Below the pieces are notes generated by a model. That model was not told the DNA's origin, searched no databases, and worked only from the letters and a program-made list of their open reading frames with translations. A stretch of DNA of 64,000 nt, taken from NCBI GenBank assembly GCA_022844125.1, contig JALHMI010000003.1, positions 248,001-312,000 on the forward strand, written 5' to 3'. Shown one piece after another: positions 17,080-26,854 of the stretch. Made by a program: the position numbers and the translations under genes. Every line of letters begins with the position of its first letter. Position 1 is the first letter of the stretch. The DNA is from Pirellulales bacterium. Its GTDB lineage: Bacteria > Planctomycetota > Planctomycetia > Pirellulales > PALSA-1355.

Positions 17080-17108
17080 TTGACAGTCGCGGTCAGGCCA
17101 TTTAGTAT
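17080..17108 (+). promoter_or_regulatory. Strong sigma70-type promoter
   Basis: Consensus TTGACA at 17080-17085, 17-base spacer, TAGTAT at 17103-17108. It lies ~160 bases before the membrane/coiled-coil gene, leaving a long leader. The rest of 17011-17266 shows no gene. Confidence 0.65.
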
Positions 17109-17266
17109 CGATAGTTACCCAGGACGCTTCGAGCAAAGCGACGTAAGTCCCATCTCTGCTCGGAAATACGTGCAGTCGGCGCGAGCGAGGACGCGAGCCG
17201 GCAAACGACTCTTCTCTTCTCACGACCGGTAACAGTCTCGCCCCGTAACAGCGCGAAGCGGCTTCG

Positions 17267-18508
17267 ATGGCATATGTGCTCTTAGGCATCCTGGTGCTCG
17301 GCCTCGTGGCGTCGATCTATATCGCCGTCATGAGCTCGAAGACGTGGCCGATCTACCAGACCGTGCTCGTCGTGTTCCTGTTCATCGCTTTGATGGCGTT
17401 CTTCTACCTCGGCGCGCGCACGCTGAAGACGCACCAGGCCTGGCGCGAAGCGTACAATCGCAACGTCGCGCAGGCCGAGCAACTTGAATCACAAATCCTG
17501 CCGTTGGCCGGCGGCATGGATCCGCAAGGCGTCAGCGTCACGGGTGACATTCCGCGACTGAAGCACGAGCTGTCGATGGCGGTTCGCTCGCGGGGCGGCG
17601 GCGTGTTCTACAACGTCAAAGCCACGGGCCTTGCCGATGGCGTGCTCAGCGTGACGCTTGCTCCGCCGGGCAGCTTGCCGCCGGTGGAGAAGCCTGCTGC
17701 AACTCCTGTCGAACCCGGCGAGGAAGGCGCGGTCGAAGACCCAGCAGTCGCGGAAGAGCCGCCGGCTGAACCAGCACCCGCCGAAGGTGCCCCGGCAACT
17801 GGCGCACCCGCCGAAGGTGGTCAGGCGCCGGCATTCGCACATGGCCTCGTGCCGAACAGCATCGTGTTTGCCTTTGAGCAGAAACCCATCTCGGCCGGCG
17901 GCCGCTACCTTGGTGAGTTCAAAGTCACCGAAGGCGCCGGCGACAATCCCAACATCAAGCTCGCGGCGAACCTGCCGCTCACCGAGGCACAGGCCAAACG
18001 CCTGGAAGCGGCCGCTGCCGAAACTCTCGTCCTGTTCACGACGATGCCGCCCGACGATGCGACGCTGTTCGCCTCGCTGGAGCCAGCCCAGCGGGCCGCG
18101 ATTCTGCCCGCCGAAGTGGCCGAGGAATTCGCCAGCGCCGACCGACCCCTGCGCGATTACCTCCAGTTCTTCCACGAGGACTACGTCCAGCGGGGCCTGA
18201 TCGCCGACTCGATCTCGCAAACCACGAGCAACATCCAGCGGACCGAAGCTGCCGCGGCCGAAGCCGCCAAGGAAGCCACTTTCCGCGAAACCGAGAAAAC
18301 GAACCTCGCCGCGGAACTGACTGGCTTTCAACGCGAATCCCAGGCGATTGCCGCTTACAAGAAGTCGCTCGAGGACTTACTGGCTCAGACCCGCAACCAG
18401 CTCAAGGCCACGTACCTCGAAAACCGCAACGCGGCGGCCACGCTGACCCGGGCCCAGCTTGAAGCAGCAGACGAGATCAACCGCCGCACGAATCTCGCGT
18501 CCCAGTAG
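17267..18508 (+). CDS. Hypothetical membrane protein with Pro/Ala/Glu linker and C-terminal coiled coil
   Basis: Unrecognised 413-residue protein. Two transmembrane helices at about 4-22 and 31-50 are followed by a soluble region. Residues 135-190 are a low-complexity Pro/Ala/Glu/Gly linker. The last ~110 residues (QTTSNIQRTEAAAAEAAKEA onward) are strongly coiled coil. It resembles planctomycete-specific conserved proteins of unknown function, which I judge only by style. Preceded by a clear promoter; the rhomboid gene follows after 153 bases. Confidence 0.75.
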   Translation: MAYVLLGILVLGLVASIYIAVMSSKTWPIYQTVLVVFLFIALMAFFYLGARTLKTHQAWREAYNRNVAQAEQLESQILPLAGGMDPQGVSVTGDIPRLKHELSMAVRSRGGGVFYNVKATGLADGVLSVTLAPPGSLPPVEKPAATPVEPGEEGAVEDPAVAEEPPAEPAPAEGAPATGAPAEGGQAPAFAHGLVPNSIVFAFEQKPISAGGRYLGEFKVTEGAGDNPNIKLAANLPLTEAQAKRLEAAAAETLVLFTTMPPDDATLFASLEPAQRAAILPAEVAEEFASADRPLRDYLQFFHEDYVQRGLIADSISQTTSNIQRTEAAAAEAAKEATFRETEKTNLAAELTGFQRESQAIAAYKKSLEDLLAQTRNQLKATYLENRNAAATLTRAQLEAADEINRRTNLASQ

Positions 18509-18661
18509 CAAATCCACTCCCTTGGGGTCTGCGCCCGGCACGCTTTCTCAGGAGTGCTGCACTTTCCGCGGCCCCCACGGCGCGATATCTTTCTTAGCAG
18601 CACGGCATGGCCGCACTTTCCGGTGCGCGAAGGCCACTCTCCTCCCAGCGCGAGCCGCCGA

Positions 18662-19525
18662 ATGGGCATCTACGATCGACCGTACCTGCAAGAGGAAGAA
18701 TACGGCGGCGGCGGCAATTGGAGCCCCGGTCGGTCGATGGTCGTCACCGTGATCATCGCCAACGCAGTGGTCTGGATCGTCAACGGCCTGTTCGACAACC
18801 AGATCAATCCCTGGCTGGGACTCGTGGTCGACGAGGGTGCCCAGCCCTGGCAGGTGTGGAGACTTGCCACGTATGGATTTGCTCACTTCAACTTCATGCA
18901 CATCCTGTTCAACATGATCGGCCTGTTCATTTTCGGGCGCGAGATCGAGGGGATTTACGGCCGCTTCGAGTTTCTACGGATCTACCTGGCGGCCATCGTC
19001 CTCGCCGGACTGGTTTGGCTCGCGATGCAACTTGCCTCGGGACAGCCTGCCGTGCTGATGGGTGCTTCCGGCGGCGTGTTGGCCATCGTGATGCTATGGA
19101 TCCTGCATTTCCCGATGCGGATGATCTACATCTGGGGCGTCCTGCCGGTCCGGGCCTGGATCCTGGGAACAATCTATATTGCCAGCGATCTGCTGGGGCT
19201 GCTTGGCGTCACCGGTCGCAACGAGCAGGGCCCCCAGGTAGCCAACATCGCGCACTTAACCGGCGTGGCTTTCGCCTATGCCTATTACCGAGGCAAGTTG
19301 AATCTGGGTCGACTCATCCCGACGCGGCTCAGCGATCTCAAAGTGCCCGGCTTCCGACCGAAGCTGCGAATCCACGACCCGGACAAGAAGTCGAAGGACC
19401 TGAGCCGCGAGGTCGACGCCATCTTGGAGAAGATCAGCCGCGAGGGCGAAGGCAGCCTGACCCGCAAGGAACGCAAGACACTGGAAGAGGCCAGCCGGCA
19501 GTACCAGCGGCGCAAGCAGCCCTAG
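18662..19525 (+). CDS. Rhomboid family intramembrane serine protease
   Basis: A 287-residue polytopic protein. The catalytic dyad is Ser136 in MGASGGVLA and His198 in IAHLTGVAFAY. The supporting motif HFNFMHILFNM (75-85) supplies the oxyanion His/Asn residues. Six or so transmembrane segments span 26-210. The soluble C-terminal tail (about 230-287), with LSREVDAILEKISREGEGS, is the acidic/basic helical extension common on bacterial rhomboids of this type. ATG 18662 starts the conserved region; the longer frame from 18554 adds unconserved sequence. It cleaves transmembrane substrates, which are unknown here. Confidence 0.9.
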   Translation: MGIYDRPYLQEEEYGGGGNWSPGRSMVVTVIIANAVVWIVNGLFDNQINPWLGLVVDEGAQPWQVWRLATYGFAHFNFMHILFNMIGLFIFGREIEGIYGRFEFLRIYLAAIVLAGLVWLAMQLASGQPAVLMGASGGVLAIVMLWILHFPMRMIYIWGVLPVRAWILGTIYIASDLLGLLGVTGRNEQGPQVANIAHLTGVAFAYAYYRGKLNLGRLIPTRLSDLKVPGFRPKLRIHDPDKKSKDLSREVDAILEKISREGEGSLTRKERKTLEEASRQYQRRKQP

Positions 19526-19744
19526 CGGCGGTGTTGGTTGGTCCGTCCCCGGCGACACCCAAGACGTGCTCAGGAGGGTCCGGTTTTCCCGCATTCTGCG
19601 CCGGGGACTTGACGCTATCACCGCACTGTCTTAGGCTTTCGAGCACACGGTGCAAGTGATCTTGTCTCGACAAGACCGACTTCTATAATCCGTTGACCCC
19701 AAGCTTGACGGCAGAATCCCTGCTTGCGGGTGGTGACCGTACAA

Positions 19745-19817
19745 GCGGGCGTAGCTCAGTTGGTAGAGCACGACGTTGCCAACGTCGTTGTCGTGGGTTC
19801 GAATCCCATCGCCCGCT
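19745..19817 (+). tRNA. tRNA-Gly (anticodon GCC)
   Basis: A 73-base cloverleaf. The acceptor stem GCGGGCG pairs with CGCCCGC at the 3' end, with T as discriminator. The D arm is GCTC/GAGC. The anticodon stem CGACG/CGTCG encloses loop TTGCCAA, giving anticodon GCC. The T arm contains GTTCGAATCCC. The 3' CCA is not encoded. Confidence 0.96.
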
Positions 19818-20008
19818 CTTGTTGTGTTTCTCGGATCTTGCGCGTGGGCCGAGAGTTAAGTCCGCATGTTTGGCGGGCCCGCGCGGCACGGCGAGGAGCG
19901 CAAGCGAAGCCATTTCGTAAGCGGAGCCGCAGGTGCACATTGATGCGGCCCCACGCGAGCATGCCGCCGCGTTGACATCGTAATCCAAGAAAGCCCCCGA
20001 CCAATTCC

Positions 20009-21496
20009 ATGATGGCAGCCCCTGAGAATCCGTCCGTCGAAGACGAAGCCGCCGAAGGCGAAGTCACGAAGCTGAACCTCTCGATCAAGGTCGACAGCCC
20101 GTCGGCCTGCGAGCGTCACGTGACCGTGACCGTTCCGCGCGAGGAAATAGAACGCTACTACGACAAGGCTTACACCGAGTTGATGCCCAGCGCCGCGATC
20201 CCCGGCTTCCGCGCCGGCCGCGCCCCGCGCAAGCTCGTTGAGTCGCGCTTTCGCAAGGATGTCGCCGAGCAAGTCAAAGGCTCGCTGCTGCTTGACAGCA
20301 TGACGCAGGTCACCGAGGACGAGAAATTTTCGGCGATCAGCGAACCCGACTTCGATCCCAAGGCCGTCACGATTCCGGACGACGGACCGATGACCTTCGA
20401 GTTCGACATCGAAGTTCGCCCGGAATTCGACCTGCCCAAGTGGGAAGGCCTGAAGGTCGAACGGTCGGTGCGCGAATTCGCGGCCGCCGACATCGATAAG
20501 CAGCTCGAACGGATCCTGGCCCGGCATGGCCGCCTGGTACCGCACGACGGTCCCGCTTCGAGCGGCGACTACATCAGCTGCAATCTCGCGTTCAAGAATG
20601 GCGCGGTCGAGCTCTCCAGCTCGAAGGAAGAGGTCATCCGCCTGCGTCCGGTGCTGAGCTTTCGCGACGGCCGAATTGAAGACTTCGACAAGGCTCTCAA
20701 AGGCGTCAAGGCCGGCGAGACCCGCGAAGCCACGGCCAAGATTTCGGCCGACGCTCCCAACGAATCGCTGCGGAACCAGGAAATCACCGCCGTCTTCGAA
20801 GTGCTCGAAGTCAAGAAGCTCGAGCTGCCAGAGCTTGATGAAGCGCTGCTCGAGTCCCTGGGCGGCTTCGCCAATGAAGGCGAGCTTCGCGATGCGATCA
20901 AAGAAGATCTGACTCGCCAGCTCGAATATCACCAGCAGCAGGAAGCCCGCCGGCAGATCACCGGGCTGCTCACGGCCAGCGCCACCTGGGAGCTGCCGCC
21001 GGACCTGTTGCGTCGGCAATCGCGCCGCGAACTCGAACGAGCCGTGCTCGAACTTCGTCGCAACGGCTTCAGCGATCAGGAAATCCGCGCCTACGAGAAC
21101 GACCTGCGTCAGAACAGCATGGCCTCCACCGCCAAGGCCCTCAAAGAGCATTTCATTCTCGAACGGATTGCCGAAGACCAACACATCGAAGCCGAGGCCG
21201 ACGACTACGATGACGAAGTCCGCCTGATCGCCCAGCAGAGCGGCGAAAGCGCGCGGCGCGTGCGGGCTCGCCTGGAGAAGGGCGGCCTGATGGATGCTTT
21301 GCGAAACCAGATCATCGAACGCAAAGTGATCGAGCTCGTGCTCTCCAAAGCCACGTTCAAGGATCTGCCGTACAAGCCCGAGGGAGTCGAGACCGAAGCC
21401 ATCGAGCAGTCGGCTGGTGGTGACGAGCCGGAAATTCCCGAGGCCTCCAGCGCCGGCGAGGCCGAGCCGCTGAAGCAAGCGAAGGACCGAGAATAA
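20009..21496 (+). CDS. tig: Trigger factor (ribosome-associated chaperone)
   Basis: A 495-residue chaperone that meets nascent chains at the ribosome exit. The N-terminal ribosome-binding domain carries GFRAGRAP at 66-73, the family signature loop. The central FKBP-like segment follows (about 170-260) and is degenerate, as in many non-proteobacterial forms. The long helical C-terminal domain runs from ~270 to 460, with an acidic tail. Two ATGs (20009, 20012) are possible starts. The order tig-clpP-clpP follows a widespread gene arrangement linking nascent-chain folding with Clp proteolysis. No clpX is present in the window. Confidence 0.93.
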   Translation: MMAAPENPSVEDEAAEGEVTKLNLSIKVDSPSACERHVTVTVPREEIERYYDKAYTELMPSAAIPGFRAGRAPRKLVESRFRKDVAEQVKGSLLLDSMTQVTEDEKFSAISEPDFDPKAVTIPDDGPMTFEFDIEVRPEFDLPKWEGLKVERSVREFAAADIDKQLERILARHGRLVPHDGPASSGDYISCNLAFKNGAVELSSSKEEVIRLRPVLSFRDGRIEDFDKALKGVKAGETREATAKISADAPNESLRNQEITAVFEVLEVKKLELPELDEALLESLGGFANEGELRDAIKEDLTRQLEYHQQQEARRQITGLLTASATWELPPDLLRRQSRRELERAVLELRRNGFSDQEIRAYENDLRQNSMASTAKALKEHFILERIAEDQHIEAEADDYDDEVRLIAQQSGESARRVRARLEKGGLMDALRNQIIERKVIELVLSKATFKDLPYKPEGVETEAIEQSAGGDEPEIPEASSAGEAEPLKQAKDRE

Positions 21497-21678
21497 TTAT
21501 TAACCGCGGCGCACCCGCGTCAGCCCAGGCCGCACGGAGGCGGTTGTCGATGCGATTCATTTTCCCGACCTCGACCGCCGCGGGTCGGGTGCGATAATTC
21601 CCGAAGTGGAGCCCCGCTGAGCGCGACAGCGCGCAGCGGCCGTTCCGCCGGATAAGTGAAACTGAGGATCAACGCAAC

Positions 21679-22272
21679 ATGTCATATCGCGACTACCAGC
21701 GCCAGCGGCAGATGACGCTTGGCGATCTGCTGCTGGAGAATCGCATCATCCTGCTGCAGGGCGAGATTCACGACGGCAACGCCAACGAACTCGTCATGAA
21801 GCTGCTTTACTTGCAGAGCGAAAACCGCCGCAAGCCCATTCACTTCTACATCAACTCACCAGGCGGCAGCGTCACGGCCACGCTCGCCATCTACGACACG
21901 ATGCAGATCTGTTCTTGTGAAGTGGCGACGTACTGCGTCGGCCTGGCTGCCAGCGGCGGCGCCGTGCTGCTGGCCGGCGGAGCCAAGGGCAAGCGATTCG
22001 CCCTGCCCCATGCCAAGGTGATGATCCACCAGCCGTACGGCCAGGTGGGCGGACAGGTTTCGGATATCGAAATTCAAGCCGACGAAATCATCAAGACCCG
22101 CGAAGTGCTCAACAAAGTGCTGGCCGATCACACCGGCCAGCCGATCGAACGGATCGCCAAGGACACGAATCGCGACTACTACATGAACTCGCAAGAGGCG
22201 AAGGCCTACGGCGTCGTCGACGAAATCCTGACCAAGGCCCCGGTCACCACTCCGGACGAAGAAAAAGATTAA
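21679..22272 (+). CDS. clpP: ATP-dependent Clp protease proteolytic subunit, divergent paralogue
   Basis: A 197-residue ClpP-fold serine protease. [16 protein letters not shown] (59-72) and MIHQP carry the oxyanion loop and His117. The Ser is Ser92 in AASGGAVLL, where nearly all canonical ClpPs have AASMGA; Gly replaces Met next to the nucleophile. The Asp lies in [10 protein letters not shown], again variant from RDTxRDRF. It may therefore form mixed rings with the canonical ClpP encoded 57 bases downstream, or have altered specificity. The N-terminal segment [20 protein letters not shown] also differs from the usual IPxVxE start. Follows tig by 182 bases. Confidence 0.9.
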   Translation: MSYRDYQRQRQMTLGDLLLENRIILLQGEIHDGNANELVMKLLYLQSENRRKPIHFYINSPGGSVTATLAIYDTMQICSCEVATYCVGLAASGGAVLLAGGAKGKRFALPHAKVMIHQPYGQVGGQVSDIEIQADEIIKTREVLNKVLADHTGQPIERIAKDTNRDYYMNSQEAKAYGVVDEILTKAPVTTPDEEKD

Positions 22273-22328
22273 CCACCGCTGCGGCGCCGCGACACCCACC
22301 GTGCGACGCGCGAGGAGATAATGCTGCT

Positions 22329-22943
22329 ATGCCCCTGATTCCATTCGTCATCGAAAAGAGCGGCCGCGAAGAGCGGGCCATGGACATCTACAGCCGGCTG
22401 CTGAAAGACCGGATCGTCTTTCTCGGCACGCAGGTCAACGATGAAGTGGCCAACGCGATTGTCGCCCAGCTCTTGTTCCTGCAGTCGGAAGATCCCAAGG
22501 CCGACGTCCATCTGTACATCAACTCGCCTGGCGGCAGCGTCACGGCGGGCATGGCCATTTACGACACCATGCAGTTCATTACCTGCGACGTGGCTACCTA
22601 CTGCATCGGCCAGGCCGCCTCGATGGGCGCCGTGTTGCTCACGGCCGGCGCCCGCGGCAAGCGGCACGCCCTGCCAAGCGCTCGGATCATGATCCACCAG
22701 CCGCTCGCCGGCATGGAAGGCACCGCCGAAGAGATCATGATTCACGCCACGGAGTTCAAGAAGGTCAAAGCCAAGCTCAATCAGATCTTGATTAAGCACA
22801 CCGGCCATCCAATCGACCAGATCGAGCGCGATACGGATCGCGACCGCTTCATGACGGCCGAAGAAGCGATGGAGTACAAGTTGATCGACCGCGTGATCGA
22901 GCACATGGAAGACAAGCCGGCCGGCACGCAAGCCGCCCACTAG
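22329..22943 (+). CDS. clpP: ATP-dependent Clp protease proteolytic subunit, canonical
   Basis: A 204-residue canonical ClpP. It starts with the usual [20 protein letters not shown], whose axial-loop residues dock the ClpX/ClpA ATPase. The triad is Ser98 in [10 protein letters not shown], His123 in MIHQPLAG, and the Asp of [10 protein letters not shown]. Residues [19 protein letters not shown] match the end of the fold. GAGGAGATAATGCTGCT precedes the ATG, so translation should be efficient. It is in the same operon as the divergent ClpP and tig. Confidence 0.95.
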   Translation: MPLIPFVIEKSGREERAMDIYSRLLKDRIVFLGTQVNDEVANAIVAQLLFLQSEDPKADVHLYINSPGGSVTAGMAIYDTMQFITCDVATYCIGQAASMGAVLLTAGARGKRHALPSARIMIHQPLAGMEGTAEEIMIHATEFKKVKAKLNQILIKHTGHPIDQIERDTDRDRFMTAEEAMEYKLIDRVIEHMEDKPAGTQAAH

Positions 22944-22974
22944 AGTTGGTAGTTTCTCGAGATTGTAAGTCGAA

Positions 22975-23002
22975 GAGAACCGCTTCAGGAGGAAGCGTTC
23001 TC
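22975..23002 (+). terminator. Candidate hairpin after clpP
   Basis: GAGAACCGCTTC pairs with GAAGCGTTCTC (one bulged C) around the loop AGGAG, 31 bases after the clpP stop. No T-tract follows, so it could be a processing or attenuation hairpin. Confidence 0.35.
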
Positions 23003-23105
23003 GCCGGTAATGCGACGCCTCACTTCCCGCATTGGGCGTCGTGGCCGGACCGTGTTTTAAGGTTTCAAATCCGCTCCGCACGCTTTTCTGTCGCATGAGG
23101 CGAAC

Positions 23106-24119
23106 ATGAGAACGTTGCCCTTGGCCTTTGCCCTGGCGCTCGTCGCCGCTGCGCTCGGCTGCCGCACCAACACCAACGAGTTCCTCCTGGAACAAGAGTC
23201 GCGGATGTTCGAGGACGAAGTCTACGCCCTCGAAGCCGAGCTCGACGCCTGTTGCCAGGAAAAGAACTCGCTCCAGCGCGAGAACGAGGAACTGCGGCGA
23301 CAAGTTGCCGGCGGTGGTGGCGGCAACAGCTATCGCGCGCCAGCGTCGGTCACCGGGCCGGCCCAATCGGGCTCGCGCGCTCCGCTGACCGAAGCGCCCC
23401 GGCTCGAAGCTCCCTCGATTGAACTTCCCGAACCAAGCAGCACGCCCCCCGATACGCTATTGCCCGGCGATCAGGAACCGGCACTCCCCGGTCCAGGTGC
23501 CGGATCGGCGCTGCGCCGCCAACCGGTCGAACTTGCCATCAACCGCCGCATGACGGGCGGTATGGACCGCGACCGGGCCGATGGCGACGAAGGCATCATG
23601 GTGTTCGTCGAGCCGCGCGACGATGAAGGCCGCCTCACGCGCACGCCGGGCGCGGTTTCTGTCGTCGTGATGGATCCCTCGAAGACGGGCAAGGAATCTC
23701 GCATCGCTCGCTGGGATTTTCAGGCCAACGAATTCTCGAAGCACTTCAAGAAGTCCGCCCTTGGTGAAGGCCTTGTGTACGAGCTGGATTGGCCGAATGG
23801 GCCGCCGGCAAGTCGCGACCTGATGTTGTTTGTCCGCTACATCACGCCCGAGGGCGCCAAGCTCACCAGCGATGCGCCGCTGAACATTCGGCTGGCCGGC
23901 GACTATCCGCGCGAGACGGTGGATGCCCTCGTCGAAACGAAACCGCAGCCGGAAACCGCTGCGCCAGCAGCAGAACCGCAAACCGAACTCGCCGCCGACC
24001 CGGCGCAAGACGCCTCCAAAAACGTCACCGTCGCTGGAGAGGCGGAGCCTCGTTCGCGCGCACTGATCGGCCCGCGCGAAGCCCGGTCAAATCGACCGGA
24101 GTGGAAGCCGTTCCGCTGA
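23106..24119 (+). CDS. Hypothetical lipoprotein with coiled coil
   Basis: Unrecognised 337-residue protein. It has a lipoprotein signal with lipobox ALGC (Cys19). A coiled coil (about 25-70, ending SLQRENEELRRQV) is followed by a Pro/Ser-rich linker to residue ~140. A compact domain (about 145-265) follows: EDVxVEP-like strands, DGDEGIMVFVEPRDDEGR, MDPSKTGKESRIARWDF and DLMLFVRYITPEGAKL. A disordered Pro/Ala/Glu tail ends the protein. It is probably an envelope structural or binding protein. It converges on metG. Confidence 0.72.
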   Translation: MRTLPLAFALALVAAALGCRTNTNEFLLEQESRMFEDEVYALEAELDACCQEKNSLQRENEELRRQVAGGGGGNSYRAPASVTGPAQSGSRAPLTEAPRLEAPSIELPEPSSTPPDTLLPGDQEPALPGPGAGSALRRQPVELAINRRMTGGMDRDRADGDEGIMVFVEPRDDEGRLTRTPGAVSVVVMDPSKTGKESRIARWDFQANEFSKHFKKSALGEGLVYELDWPNGPPASRDLMLFVRYITPEGAKLTSDAPLNIRLAGDYPRETVDALVETKPQPETAAPAAEPQTELAADPAQDASKNVTVAGEAEPRSRALIGPREARSNRPEWKPFR

Positions 24120-24230
24120 GGGGCGTGAGCACAATGGATCGGTGCCAGCGGTGGCCGTACTCGGCTCACCGGTGCTCCGTCATTTACCCCCTACTCCCCT
24201 GCCCTTGCCTTAAACCTCTCTGCCTCGTCT

Positions 24231-24274
24231 CCTCTCTGTGTCTCTGTACCTTTGTGGCTCTGCGTTAAGATTCT
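24231..24274 (+). repeat. Dispersed intergenic repeat, copy 1
   Basis: A 44-base pyrimidine-rich stretch (CTCTCTGTGTCTCTGTACC, then TTTGTGGCTCTGCGTTAAG) that matches 30762-30805 at most positions and resembles 26678-26763. It lies between the convergent lipoprotein and metG genes. The unit reads TCTCTGYGTCTCYGTRCC followed by TTTGYGRCTCTGCGTTA. Nothing else is seen in 24120-24290. Confidence 0.65.
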
Positions 24275-24290
24275 CGCGGCACTTGATTGC

Positions 24291-26450
24291 TCAATGCACC
24301 CGCTGGCCCGGCTTCGCCCCACTGTCCGGATTGAGCAAATAAATCTCGGTGCCGCCGGCGCCGGCCGCCACGACCATCCCTTCGCTCACGCCGAACGTCA
24401 TCTGCCGGGGCGCGAGGTTCGCTACCACGATCACCAGCCGGCCAATCAGCTTCTCCGGCTCGTAGGCGCTCTTGATCCCAGCAAACACGGTGCGCGTGTT
24501 GTCGCCGCCTAGCGAGAGCGTGAGCTTTACGAGCTTCTTTGCCTTCGGCACTTCCTCAGCGTTCACCACCCGGGCCACGCGCAGATCGACCTTCGTAAAA
24601 TCGTCGATCGAGATCACGTCCGTCACGAGCGGTTCGGCTTCGAGCGCGGCTCCACTATCAGCTTCAGGTGCCGCGGGAGCCGCGTCGCTCGTCGGCTGAG
24701 ATTGTGCATCGGTCACTTTCGGTTCCTCTTTACTGGCTTCAATCATCGCTTCGAGCTGTGCCGGCTCGACGCGCTTGATCATATGTTTGAACTGGTTGAT
24801 CTTCACGCCCACGAGCGGCTTGCCGACGTCTTCCCAGCGACTGACCCCCTGCCCCAGCAGTTCTTCGGTCTGGTTTCTCAGACTCGGCAGCACCGGCGCC
24901 AGATAAATCACGAGTTGCCGAAACAGGTTCAGCGAAATCGTGCAAGCGTTCTGCAGTTCCACCGCTCGGGCCGAGTCGTTCTTCAGCTTCCACGGCGCGG
25001 CGTTGTCGACAAATTGGTTCGCCTTGTCCGCGAGCGCCATGATCAGCCGCATCGCCCGGTTGTAGTCGCAGGCTTCATAAGCCGTGGCGATCGCCTCCCC
25101 TTCGGCAGCCGCGGTGGCAAACAACCCGCCATCGTCGGGATACGTCGGCGAAAGGCCCACGTCCTGAATGAACTTGGCCGTCCGGCTGGCGAGGTTCACC
25201 ACCTTGCCCACCAGGTCGGAGTTCACCTTGCTGACGAACTCGTCGCGGTTCAGGTCCAAATCGTCGAGCCCCGGGCCGAGCTTCGAGGCGTAGTAGTATC
25301 GCAAGTAGACCGGATCGAGATGATCGGCGTACGTCGCCCCGCGAACGAACGTCCCCTTCGATTTCGACATCTTCTCGCCGTCGACAGTCAGAAACCCGTG
25401 CACGTGAATCTTGGTTGGCAAATTGAACTCCGCCGTCTTCAGCATTGCCGGCCAGAACAGCGTGTGGAAGTACGTGATGTCTTTGCCAATGAAGTGGTGC
25501 ACTTCGGCCTTCCCGCCGCGCCACCAGTCGTCGAGCTTCTGCCCGTGCGTCTTGCACCATTGGGCTGTCGAAGCGACATACCCAATCGGCGCGTCGAACC
25601 ACACGTACCAATAGTTGCCAGGACTGTCGGGAATCTCGAAGCCAAAGTACGGGGCAGGGCGTGAGACGTCCCAGTCGCGCAAGGGGTCACCCAGAAAATG
25701 CCCGGCCAGGTAGTTTGCAATCTCGCGCTGCAGGTGGTCGCCCGACTGCGTCCAATCCTGCAAGAACCCATGCAACTGCTCGATCTGCACGAACAAGTGA
25801 TCAGCCGATCGCATCTCCGGCGTGGTGCCCGAAAGGGTGCTCTTGGGATTGATCAGATCGGCTGGCGTGTATGTCGTGCCGCACTTGTCGCAGCTATCGC
25901 CGTACTGATCGGGCGACTTGCAGTTGGGACAGGTGCCTTTCACGAACCGATCGGCCAGGAACGTGCCGGCTTTCACGTCGTAAAGCTGCGTGACTTCCTT
26001 TTCGTGCACGAGCCCCGCCTTGCGCAGCTTGGCCCAAAACTCTCCGCACAGCTCGCGATTCTCGTCGCTGTGGGTGCTGCCGTAGTTGTCGAACTCGATA
26101 TGAAACCTGGCGAAATCCGCGATGTGGGCCTCGCGCATGTCGGCGATCAAGGCTTCTTCGCTGCGTCCTTCCTGGCGAGCGCGGATCATGATCGCCGTGC
26201 CGTGCGTGTCGTCGGCACAGATATAAATGCATTCGTTGCCGCGCAGTTTCTGGAACCGGACCCAGATGTCGGTCTGGATGTACTCGACCAGGTGCCCGAG
26301 ATGGATGTGTCCATTGGCGTAGGGCAGGGCGGCGGTCACCAGGATGCGGCGTTTGGCCGGCGAGGCGGAGGGAGTTTTCGAATCTGCCACGGGCTGTTTC
26401 TTATCGTGTGTGCGAGCGAATGCGCGGATTCCTTTACGCGAAGCGAACAT
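24291..26450 (-). CDS. metG: Methionyl-tRNA synthetase with C-terminal tRNA-binding domain
   Basis: Class I aminoacyl-tRNA synthetase charging tRNA-Met, ~719 residues. HIGH is HLGH (50-53) after ALPYANGHI. The zinc knuckle is CPNC (174-177) and CDKC (187-190), the MetG1 type. KMSKS is at 360-364. After the anticodon-binding helices and an acidic/Ala-rich linker, an EMAP/Arc1p-like tRNA-binding domain closes the protein ([20 protein letters not shown], then [11 protein letters not shown]). The start is uncertain: ATG 26450 is used, but the first 20 residues are unconserved, and GTG 26390 is a good alternative. Neither has a strong ribosome site. Confidence 0.95.
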   Translation of the reverse strand: MFASRKGIRAFARTHDKKQPVADSKTPSASPAKRRILVTAALPYANGHIHLGHLVEYIQTDIWVRFQKLRGNECIYICADDTHGTAIMIRARQEGRSEEALIADMREAHIADFARFHIEFDNYGSTHSDENRELCGEFWAKLRKAGLVHEKEVTQLYDVKAGTFLADRFVKGTCPNCKSPDQYGDSCDKCGTTYTPADLINPKSTLSGTTPEMRSADHLFVQIEQLHGFLQDWTQSGDHLQREIANYLAGHFLGDPLRDWDVSRPAPYFGFEIPDSPGNYWYVWFDAPIGYVASTAQWCKTHGQKLDDWWRGGKAEVHHFIGKDITYFHTLFWPAMLKTAEFNLPTKIHVHGFLTVDGEKMSKSKGTFVRGATYADHLDPVYLRYYYASKLGPGLDDLDLNRDEFVSKVNSDLVGKVVNLASRTAKFIQDVGLSPTYPDDGGLFATAAAEGEAIATAYEACDYNRAMRLIMALADKANQFVDNAAPWKLKNDSARAVELQNACTISLNLFRQLVIYLAPVLPSLRNQTEELLGQGVSRWEDVGKPLVGVKINQFKHMIKRVEPAQLEAMIEASKEEPKVTDAQSQPTSDAAPAAPEADSGAALEAEPLVTDVISIDDFTKVDLRVARVVNAEEVPKAKKLVKLTLSLGGDNTRTVFAGIKSAYEPEKLIGRLVIVVANLAPRQMTFGVSEGMVVAAGAGGTEIYLLNPDSGAKPGQRVH

Positions 26451-26507
26451 TGTACCCGGCTGACCCTGTTTTCGTGAGCCCCGGAATTGAGCTGTCTCGC
26501 TGGGTCC

Positions 26508-26763
26508 GTGAAACGCCAAGACGCGGAGACGCCAAGACGCAACAAGGGCAGGGGGGAAGAGTTTTAACACAGAGACATATAGGAACTGCGACACAGAGAT
26601 AGAGGACGAACGGCGGCAAATGTTCACAGCGACGTACGTCGGTATTCCCAGTCTCTCATTCCCCTTTCTTCCTTGCATCTTGGCGACTCTGCGCCTTTGC
26701 GTTTCACGACCCTGCCAGTCAGCTATCCGTGTCTCTGGCCCTCTGTGTCCCTGTGTTAAGTTC
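26508..26763. repeat. Repeat element with inverted ends in the metG-blaI intergenic region
   Basis: The 30 bases at 26508-26537 (GTGAAACGCCAAGACGCGG...) match the reverse complement of 26678-26707 with four mismatches. A second inverted pair lies at about 26564-26600 (TTAACACAGAGACAT...) and 26728-26763 (...CTCTGTGTCCCTGTGTTAA). The parts belong to the same degenerate family as the copies at 24231 and 30762. No transposase or gene is inside. It occupies most of the 404-base gap between metG and blaI, so it separates the two divergent transcription units. Confidence 0.65.
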
Positions 26764-26786
26764 CGCCGGACCCCGCCAACCTGCTC

Positions 26787-26838
26787 TTGACGCCCTCAGA
26801 CGAAATGTCTTATCCTCCCCTCAGACAACTCATCTGAG
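26787..26838 (+). promoter_or_regulatory. Promoter and candidate BlaI operators for the blaI-M56 operon
   Basis: TTGACG (26787-26792) and TATCCT (26811-26816) with an 18-base spacer form a promoter 39 bases upstream of the GTG. Two short dyads overlap it: AGAC-gaaat-GTCT (26798-26810) lies inside the spacer, and CTCAGA-N7-TCTGAG (26820-26838) covers the probable transcription start. Both share CTCAGAC, 25 bases apart. BlaI/MecI-family repressors bind paired dyads placed like this, so autoregulation is likely; this is an inference. Confidence 0.5.
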
Positions 26839-26854
26839 CGGAAGGAGCCCCCGC

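Noticed and set aside
19856-21478. 540-codon minus-strand ORF opposite the trigger factor gene
   Set aside because: Exact antisense of tig; low-complexity translation with no domain. Long antisense frames are expected at this GC content.
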